Shown in pieces: positions 13,072-18,034 of a stretch of DNA of 18,034 bases. The translations under genes and the position numbers were made by a program. The notes under the pieces are model-generated. The model was given only the letters and a program-made list of their open reading frames with translations. It made no database searches and was not told the origin of the DNA. The first letter of the stretch is position 1; each line of letters starts with the position of its first letter. Location of the stretch: assembly GCA_031257995.1 (NCBI GenBank), contig JAIRNN010000346.1, positions 1 through 18,034 of the forward strand. The letters are read 5' to 3'. This DNA comes from Spirochaetaceae bacterium (GTDB taxonomy: Bacteria > Spirochaetota > Spirochaetia > Treponematales > Breznakiellaceae).

Positions 13072-15459
13072 TTGTCCCCCTCTTACCCTCCCCGCCTTAT
13101 TTTTTATCTTTCCTATTTACACATTCTATGCTATACTATCGGGGTGGTTGCGCTCAGTTTTGTTCTGGTTCCGGCGGTTATCATCCTCGTTATCCTGGTA
13201 AACACGTTTTACCAGAACCGGAGGATGGTGCGGCATGATAACTACGCGCTCCGGCACTCGTTCACGCTGCCGCTGGTGTGTGTGTTTTCCCTGTTCTGGA
13301 GCGTGACGTTCTGGCTGTATTTCACCGGCATAACTCCCGCCGTTACCCGGATGGCGCTCTATCTGCACGAAATCGTTATCCTCCTTATTTTGCCCTTGGG
13401 AACGTTGTGGCTCATTGGCAAAAACATCGATATTCTTATCTCGAAATATTTTCTGTGTATCCAGCTTTTTCTTACCGGCCTTTTTTTGCTTTTTTATCTC
13501 ACAGGTAATTTTCACACGGTGGCGCTTCCCGGCAGGACGGCGCGGTTTGTTTCGGATTCCCGGCCGGCGTTTCTACTGTATTACGTCTATACCTCGGCGG
13601 TGCCGCTGATCTGGGGGGTCATTCTGCTGGAGAACGCGAGAAAGTCCGGTTTTAAACGGGGTTGGATGCTGTTGCTGGTGTTTATTCCGATACTCATCGT
13701 GAGCAGCCTGATTCTGTTTGTCCGGTTTTCCCATCCGTGGACGCGGTATCTCAGCAATTATCTTCAGGCGAGCATCATCATCGTGTTTCATCTTCTTTCC
13801 AATCTTTACAGCGTCCGGTTCATCTCCAACGGCAGGGCGGCCGATTATGTTTTTGCCAACGTGGATACGCCGTTTCTCTTCGTGTCTCCCGATGAAAACA
13901 TTTTTCACGCAAACAAGGCGGCGGCGCATTTTTTTGGGATGCCGATCAAAGCGCTGGTGGGGAAAAAGCTGGTCGACCTCTTTCTCTTTCATAACGAGGT
14001 TCCCGGCGATTTGATGCGGTCCCTTCCGGGGAAGTCGGTCAACCAGCGCGTGAAACTCCGGGGCGTGTGTATAAACAATGCGGCCATCTGCGAACTGTTT
14101 ATCGTGCGCCGCTTTGACCATTTTAAGGAGATTGTCTGTGCGATTGTCGACGTACATGACGTTACGGAACGGGAAAACTTTATCGCCGAACTGGAGGAAG
14201 AGCGGAAAAAAGCCGAAGCTGCCTCGCTGGCAAAGAGCGCGTTTTTGGCGAACACGAGTCACGAGATACGTACGCCCCTCAACGCGATTCTCGGTATGAG
14301 CGAGCTTGCGTTGCGGGAAGGCTTGAACCCTGCCGCGCGCGAACACGTGGAAAGCATACGACAGGCCGGGAAAAACCTGCTCTCTATCGTCAACGACGTG
14401 CTGGACCTTTCAAAGATTGAGGCGGGAAAACTGGATATCATCAACCGGGAATACTATTTTGCTTCCCTGCTCAACGATTGCCTCAGCATCATAAAGACGC
14501 GCCTCCTGGAAAAGTCCGTCAAATTCACCGTTGATGTGGAAAAAACGATTCCCGCCATTCTCATCGGCGCGGAAGACCGGGTGCGTCAGATCGTGATCAA
14601 CTTGCTGAGTAACGCGGTGAAGTATACCGAAGAGGGGAACATTGTCTTTTCCGTCAAGGCAGAGCGGCCGGAAACGCGGGAAGAAGGGCGCGACCGCATA
14701 ATCCTTTATTTTAGCGTTTCCGACACGGGCCGCGGTATTCGGGAAGAAAACATAAAGGAAGTGTTTAAGTCGTTCAGCCGGTTCGACACCCACAAGAAGA
14801 TAGCGACCGAAGGGACAGGGCTTGGCCTCGCGATCAGCCGCAGGTTATGCCAGATGATGGGCGGAGACATCACTGTGCGGAGCGTCTATGGGAAGGGGAG
14901 CGTCTTCACCGCGTTCATCCCGCACGATGTCGCCGACAAAACGCCCTTCGGCTCTCTCGCGGGAACCGAAGGGCGGACGGGTAGCTCGGTGTACGAACGC
15001 ATTGATGTGCGTTGGACCGCGCCCACCGCGAAAATCCTTATCGTTGACGATATTGTGACGAATCTGAAAGTCGCGCGGGGACTTCTTGCGCCCTTTGAAT
15101 GTGAGATTGATCTGTGTGCCCAGGGAGCCCAGGCCGTTACGATGGTCAAAAACGAACACTACGACCTTGTGTTCATGGACCACATGATGCCAGGCATGGA
15201 CGGCATCGAAACGACCGCCGCGATACGCGCCTGGGAAGAGGCGCGCCTGCCCGAAGAGGACGCGGCCACAGACCGGCACACTCCCATCGTCGCGCTGACC
15301 GCAAACGCCCTGAGCGGTATGGAAGAAATGTTTTTGGGGAAAGGCTTTGACGGCTATCTCGCCAAGCCGATTGAAATCAAGAGCCTTAACACCATCATGG
15401 AAACATGGATCCCTCACGAAAAACGCAAAAAGAAGCCGTCTGCCCCTTCAGGGAATTGA
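13072..15459 (+). CDS. Membrane-bound hybrid sensor histidine kinase (7TM-PAS-HisKA-HATPase-REC)
   Basis: A 795-residue sensor as read from TTG 13072. Residues about 22-245 hold seven or so hydrophobic helices, like the 7TM input module of other histidine kinases. About 255-370 is a PAS-like domain (DTPFLFVSPDENIFHANKAA). HisKA follows with phospho-acceptor H397 in FLANTSHEIRTPLNAILG, then the ATPase with N-box RQIVINLLSNAVKYTEEG, DTGRGI and GTGLGLAIS. A receiver domain (about 655-785) has D659/D660, phospho-acceptor D703 in VFMDHMMPGMDG, and K765 in YLAKPIE. No output domain follows, so a separate HPt or regulator must receive the signal. The start is unsure: GTG 13144 would begin just before the first helix, and a TATACT box at 13132-13137 lies right before it. 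No good ribosome-binding site was found for either. Confidence 0.9.
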   Translation: MSPSYPPRLIFYLSYLHILCYTIGVVALSFVLVPAVIILVILVNTFYQNRRMVRHDNYALRHSFTLPLVCVFSLFWSVTFWLYFTGITPAVTRMALYLHEIVILLILPLGTLWLIGKNIDILISKYFLCIQLFLTGLFLLFYLTGNFHTVALPGRTARFVSDSRPAFLLYYVYTSAVPLIWGVILLENARKSGFKRGWMLLLVFIPILIVSSLILFVRFSHPWTRYLSNYLQASIIIVFHLLSNLYSVRFISNGRAADYVFANVDTPFLFVSPDENIFHANKAAAHFFGMPIKALVGKKLVDLFLFHNEVPGDLMRSLPGKSVNQRVKLRGVCINNAAICELFIVRRFDHFKEIVCAIVDVHDVTERENFIAELEEERKKAEAASLAKSAFLANTSHEIRTPLNAILGMSELALREGLNPAAREHVESIRQAGKNLLSIVNDVLDLSKIEAGKLDIINREYYFASLLNDCLSIIKTRLLEKSVKFTVDVEKTIPAILIGAEDRVRQIVINLLSNAVKYTEEGNIVFSVKAERPETREEGRDRIILYFSVSDTGRGIREENIKEVFKSFSRFDTHKKIATEGTGLGLAISRRLCQMMGGDITVRSVYGKGSVFTAFIPHDVADKTPFGSLAGTEGRTGSSVYERIDVRWTAPTAKILIVDDIVTNLKVARGLLAPFECEIDLCAQGAQAVTMVKNEHYDLVFMDHMMPGMDGIETTAAIRAWEEARLPEEDAATDRHTPIVALTANALSGMEEMFLGKGFDGYLAKPIEIKSLNTIMETWIPHEKRKKKPSAPSGN

Positions 15460-15471
15460 TGATGGATAATT

Positions 15472-15489
15472 GAGGCTGTTTCAAAATCT
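15472..15489 (+). repeat. Element end (GAGGCTGTTTCAAAATCT)
   Basis: Matches the left end of the methyltransferase insertion (GAGCCTGTTCCAAAACTC) at 15 of 18 bases. It lies 8 bases before the start of the RAYT leader repeat, which suggests that this end and that leader belong to one element family. It begins 12 bases after the kinase stop codon. The matching right end was not found nearby. Confidence 0.55.
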
Positions 15490-15496
15490 AAGGTTT

Positions 15497-15555
15497 CCCC
15501 TTTTTCGCACTTTTTTCGTGTTAGACTGAAGCGATACGGCTGGCAACCACATAAT
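15497..15555 (+). repeat. RAYT leader repeat, copy 2
   Basis: Second copy of 8847-8906: 23 bases are identical (15498-15520) and the following 35 are similar. It is followed by AATGAGGGGGG rather than by a ribosome-binding site and gene, so it is probably a decayed or internally deleted copy of the element. Confidence 0.65.
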
Positions 15556-15625
15556 GAGGGGGGTAGTGGTCGAAAAACATTGCTTGCCAATCAGGTGGGG
15601 GAAGTCACGGCTACTTCGTTGCCGA

Positions 15626-15667
15626 CCCCTCGCTACGGTCTTGCGCCCTCCGCTACCTCCTCTGCGG
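15626..15667 (-). repeat. Short GC-rich dispersed repeat, copy 2
   Basis: The minus strand reads CCGCAGAGGAGGTAGCGGAG and, after a variable middle, AGCGAGGGG, matching 5242-5280. The 15-base core GAGGAGGTAGCGGAG is identical in both. Confidence 0.6.
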
Positions 15668-15945
15668 GGGTTTCCCGCCCCCGAAGGCGTCATGGACACC
15701 CCGCCCCCGGTAACAAAGACGGTTGAATAGTTATAGTAGAACAACTATATAGTCAACATATTTCGCCCTTGACCATGATGAGAGTGGGGCCTCCTTTCGG
15801 ATGCCTTGACAACAGCAATGAATCACAAGAAAACACAAATACATGAAGGTTTTTCACTCCACACATTTCTTAATCTGTGAAATTCGAGTAATCTGTGGAC
15901 CTTTTATGAAAATCAGCGTTCATCTGTGGCTAGCCGTGATGGCGG

Positions 15946-16584
15946 TTAACGTAATTGCACCGGGTTTCCGTGACAAACCGCGACCAGTGCCATCATCTTT
16001 TCACGATCCTTCACACCGTCCGTTTCCGCGCCCGAAGACACGTCAAGGGCAAACGGGCATAACGCCGCCGCCTTCCGGATGTTGCCTGAGTTGATGCCGC
16101 CGGCCAGAAAGAACGAGTCGGAGAAACCGCAGCCCTCCGTGATCTGCCCGACAAGATGCCAGTCGAATGTTTTCCCCGACCCCGCGCCGCTGTCCAGCAA
16201 AAGATAATCCGCCCCATAGGTCTCTTTCTGCAACCGCGCGTGTTCCGGCAGACTCGTCTCCTTCCCGATTTTTACCGCCTTGATGATGTTCGCGGGGCAC
16301 GATTCCCGCAACCGCATGATGTACGCAGCCGTCTCATTGCCGTGCAGTTGTACCATATCAATGACACCCCTATGTACCAGCGCGGCAATCTCCGCGATTT
16401 CCGCATCAACGAAGACCCCCACCGCCGTTATCCCTGCATTCAGACGCTCCCGCAGTTCCCGCGCCTTTTCAGAGGAAACCTGCCGCCTGCTCTCCGCGAA
16501 AACGAACCCGACATAATCGGGCCGCGCCTCGTTCGCGTAACGAATATCCTCTATACGAGAAAGCCCGCAAATCTTGATCCGCAT
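15946..16584 (-). CDS. trpF: Phosphoribosylanthranilate isomerase
   Basis: TrpF converts phosphoribosyl-anthranilate to the carboxyphenylamino-deoxyribulose form in tryptophan synthesis. The 212-residue TIM barrel opens with MRIKICGLSRIED (catalytic C6 in KICG) and continues with YVGFVFAESRRQV, DMVQLHGNE, ADYLLLDSGAGSGKTFDW (the general-acid Asp) and FFLAGGINSGNI, which binds phosphate. The start chosen is ATG 16584 because the conserved fold begins there and AAGG lies five bases upstream. An alternative ATG 16671 overlaps the trpD stop by 8 bases and would add a 29-residue non-conserved N-terminus (SEAPANKTPCYREG…), which would favour translational coupling. Either way it is co-transcribed with trpD. 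Confidence 0.92.
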   Translation of the reverse strand: MRIKICGLSRIEDIRYANEARPDYVGFVFAESRRQVSSEKARELRERLNAGITAVGVFVDAEIAEIAALVHRGVIDMVQLHGNETAAYIMRLRESCPANIIKAVKIGKETSLPEHARLQKETYGADYLLLDSGAGSGKTFDWHLVGQITEGCGFSDSFFLAGGINSGNIRKAAALCPFALDVSSGAETDGVKDREKMMALVAVCHGNPVQLR

Positions 16585-16663
16585 CCGCGCCTTATCCCTG
16601 CGTCTAGAAGCTTCCCCGCATTCAGACCCTTCCCGGTAACACGGCGTTTTATTCGCGGGCGCT

Positions 16664-17674
16664 TCACTCATTGGAAAGCCGCTTAAATTCTTCGAGCTGC
16701 CGGAGCGCCTTCCCCGAATCAATCACCTCCCGCGCCACCGCAACCGCGTCCTCGATCGTCGTATCGGGCTGGGCAATGTGTATCGCGGCGGCCGAATTGA
16801 GGAGGACGGCGTTGCGCCGGGGCCCCTTGTCCTTCCCCTGCAAGATGCCAAGCGTTATCACTGCGTTTTCCTCAGGCGAGCCGCCCGTCAAATCTGTTTT
16901 ATCACAACGCGAAATACCGTAATCCTCAGGCTTGATCTCGTATTTTTTGAAAACGCCCTTTCGCACCTCGCACACCGTCGTCGGCGCGGATGCGGAAATC
17001 TCGTCAAGCCCATCCTGCCCGTAGACCACCAGCGCGTTGTTCACACCCAGATTCGCCAGCACTCGCGCCAGCGGCTCGATAAGGTCCTCACTGTACACGC
17101 CCAGCAACTCCATCTTCGCGCCCGCCGGATTGACCAAGGGCCCCAGAATGTTAAAAATCGTACGAATACCCAGTTCCTTGCGTACCGGCGCGACATATTT
17201 CATCGAGATGTGGTAGTTTTGTGCGAACAGAAAACACAGATTGATCTTTTTCAACAGCGCAACGCTCCTCTCCGGCGCGGCCTTGATGTTTACGCCCAAC
17301 GCCTCAAGCACGTCCGCAGCCCCCGACTTGCTGGACGCGGCGCGGTTCCCGTGTTTGGCGACCGGAATCCCGGCAGCGGAAATCACCAGTGCTGATGTGG
17401 TAGATATATTGAACGAATTGGAACGGTCGCCCCCCGTCCCGACAATCTCCAGCACGTCCAAGTCGTGCAGAAGCCTGACACAGTACTTGCGCATCCCCGC
17501 CGCCGACCCGGTAATCTCATCAATCGTCTCCCCCTTCACCGATAGTGCCGTGAGATACGAGGCCATCTGAATATCGCTCGCCTCCCCGCACATAATCTCG
17601 TCCATCACCGCCTCAGCCTCGTCAAACGACAGATCCTGCCGCGCCGCCGCCTTCAAAATCGCTTCCTTTATCAT
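16664..17674 (-). CDS. trpD: Anthranilate phosphoribosyltransferase
   Basis: TrpD joins anthranilate to PRPP, the step before TrpF. The protein is 336 residues, the normal length. It has the N-terminal helical domain, the PRPP loop GTGGDRSNSFNIST from residue 79, KHGNRAASSKSGAADVLEALG for anthranilate and metal binding, and the RTIFNILGPLVNPA segment. ATG 17674 has GGAGG four to five bases upstream, preferred over an in-frame TTG at 17695. A strong promoter and a palindrome lie 30-75 bases before the start. It is the first gene of a two-gene trpD-trpF unit; trpE, trpG, trpC, trpB and trpA are not in the window, and the next gene upstream is an insertion sequence. Confidence 0.95.
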   Translation of the reverse strand: MIKEAILKAAARQDLSFDEAEAVMDEIMCGEASDIQMASYLTALSVKGETIDEITGSAAGMRKYCVRLLHDLDVLEIVGTGGDRSNSFNISTTSALVISAAGIPVAKHGNRAASSKSGAADVLEALGVNIKAAPERSVALLKKINLCFLFAQNYHISMKYVAPVRKELGIRTIFNILGPLVNPAGAKMELLGVYSEDLIEPLARVLANLGVNNALVVYGQDGLDEISASAPTTVCEVRKGVFKKYEIKPEDYGISRCDKTDLTGGSPEENAVITLGILQGKDKGPRRNAVLLNSAAAIHIAQPDTTIEDAVAVAREVIDSGKALRQLEEFKRLSNE

Positions 17675-17701
17675 ACATCCTCCAACCGGTCCCAAAGCCG
17701 C

Positions 17702-17723
17702 ATGTTTCTCTTAATAGAAACAT
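17702..17723 (-). promoter_or_regulatory. Palindrome at the trpD transcription start (candidate operator)
   Basis: ATGTTTCT (17702-17709), a 6-base centre CTTAAT, and AGAAACAT (17716-17723) form a perfect inverted repeat. It overlaps the promoter's -10 box and the expected transcription start, the usual place for a repressor site. It does not resemble the known E. coli TrpR operator. It could instead be an early-transcript hairpin. Confidence 0.45.
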
Positions 17724-17748
17724 TATCCATTTCCCGATTTTTTGTCAA
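17720..17748 (-). promoter_or_regulatory. Promoter of trpD-trpF
   Basis: On the minus strand a perfect TTGACA (17743-17748) is followed after exactly 17 bases by TAATGT (17720-17725). Consensus -35, ideal spacing and a four-of-six -10 make this the best promoter in the window. It ends 46 bases before ATG 17674. Confidence 0.7.
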
Positions 17749-17919
17749 CATCCCCCATTCAACAAGACATAATAATGCGAATCAAGGGTTGGGTATAGCA
17801 GCAAACGGCACAGAAGTGGTAAGATTTAATCTCTTGGGGTTTAATTCCCCGCCCTTCAGGGCGGTTCAAATTATAGTCAAAGTAAGATAGACTTTGTGAA
17901 TGAGTGAATTTATACACAA
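17749..17919. other. Gap between the trpD promoter and the insertion sequence
   Basis: AT-rich DNA with no supported gene. It contains the GC-rich hairpin at 17849-17864 and an overlapping GGGGTTTAATTCCCC palindrome, annotated next, and otherwise nothing recognisable. Confidence 0.5.
17836..17864 (+). repeat. GC-rich hairpin pair in AT-rich flank
   Basis: CCGCCCT (17849-17855), loop TC, and AGGGCGG (17858-17864) form a 7-bp stem. GGGG (17836-17839) with CCCC (17847-17850) gives an overlapping, competing fold. Such paired stems are common at the ends of transposable elements, so this may be a relic end. No T-run follows on either strand. Confidence 0.4.
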
Positions 17920-18034
17920 TGGACTTTACCCCGTAAGGTAGACACCGTTAAGCGACTTACCTTGAGTTAAACACATGAGGTGCCACATAGTCAAGTGCCG
18001 AATGCAGTCGAATGCGATTATAATACGCCTCAAC
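17920..18034 (-). mobile_element. IS3-family insertion sequence, end fragment
   Basis: The element edge appears to be TGGACTTTACCCCGTAAGGT, starting at 17920 with the TG typical of IS3-family terminal repeats. It precedes the 3' end of a transposase gene. The element runs off the window, so its second end and any target duplication cannot be seen. Confidence 0.7.
17957..18034 (-). CDS. IS3-family transposase (OrfB), C-terminal end (partial)
   Basis: The minus strand from the window edge encodes VEAYYNRIRLHSALDYVAPH and then VFNSR before TAA at 17957-17959. YYN-x-x-R-x-HSALxY-x-x-P is the signature C-terminus of IS3-family integrase-core transposases, which insert DNA with a DDE active site. 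Only the last 25 residues are present; the catalytic core lies outside the window. Too short to assign an IS3 subgroup. Confidence 0.85.
   Translation of the reverse strand, partial: VEAYYNRIRLHSALDYVAPHVFNSR

Larger units (their letters stand above)
15460..15945. other. Repeat-filled gap between the sensor kinase and trpF
   Basis: A 486-base gap without a convincing gene, lying after the kinase stop and before the trpF stop on the other strand. It holds an element end (15472-15489), a second copy of the RAYT leader repeat (15497-15555), and a GC-rich dispersed repeat (15626-15667). From about 15865 there are imperfect AATCTGTG repeats (AATCTGTGAAATTCGAGTAA…ATCTGTGGAC…ATCTGTGGCT). No RAYT-like ORF follows the leader copy. 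No T-rich hairpin terminator was seen for either flanking gene. Confidence 0.55.

Noticed and set aside
13573..14346. 257-codon minus-strand ORF opposite the sensor kinase
   Set aside because: Overlaps the well-supported membrane, PAS and HisKA regions; composition is that of an antisense shadow.
15843..16094. 83-codon plus-strand ORF beginning MKVFHSTHF
   Set aside because: It reads through AATCTGTG filler repeats into the antisense of trpF and has no ribosome-binding site.
1..18034. tRNA or rRNA genes
   Set aside because: No cloverleaf with GTTCNANNC arm or rRNA-like conserved stretch was noticed on either strand; a covariance search would be more reliable than reading by eye.

Overview
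The window looks like part of a spirochaete chromosome, most likely a Treponema of the termite-gut type. This is inferred from gene content and style, not from a database match: an L25/CTC ribosomal protein beside a one-domain biotin ligase, an exported binding protein ending its leader in LFAGGQK, a ThrH-type phosphatase, a 7TM hybrid histidine kinase, and many short GC-rich intergenic repeats. Most genes are GC-rich (40 of 60 bases in one hand-counted fabF line). One island at about 11.42-12.82 kb is much more AT-rich (16 of 60 in one line).

Layout. 1-4043 (+): the 3' end of a peptide-binding protein gene, then two permeases and two ATPases of a dipeptide/oligopeptide ABC importer, tightly packed or overlapping. 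4040-5146 (-): a histone-deacetylase/acetylpolyamine-amidohydrolase-like enzyme, converging on the last transporter gene with a 4-base overlap. 5147-5509: a gene-free gap holding two dispersed repeats and a possible promoter. 5510-8709 (+): rplY, birA, an orphan SsuA/THI5-type binding protein and thrH, probably one operon. 8710-9850: a repeat-rich block with a RAYT-like transposase relative lacking the usual HUH histidines, next to a small exported-peptide gene (-) cut by the edge of a mobile element. 9854-11104 (-): fabF. 11427-13000 (-): an AT-rich stretch with a methyltransferase gene split by a 439-bp inverted-repeat-bounded insertion, and a frameshifted small gene. 13072-15459 (+): a hybrid sensor kinase. 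15460-15945: repeats. 15946-17674 (-): trpD-trpF behind a strong sigma70-type promoter with a palindrome at its -10. 17920-18034 (-): the end of an IS3-family element running off the window.

How it fits together. The core genes (peptide uptake, translation, biotin attachment, amino-acid and fatty-acid metabolism) are ordinary. The striking layer is mobile and repetitive. Four ends sharing the start GAGnCTGTTyCAAA lie at 9526-9543, 12020-12037, 12441-12458 and 15472-15489. Two of them bound the insertion in the methyltransferase gene, one truncates the exported-peptide gene on the far side of the RAYT-like gene, and one precedes a second copy of the RAYT-like gene's upstream sequence. A diverged element of about 85 bp with a conserved hairpin occurs both upstream of rplY and inside the insertion. 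The best candidate for something undescribed is therefore a family of short inverted-repeat-bounded elements, at least one carrying a RAYT-like protein without an obvious HUH site.
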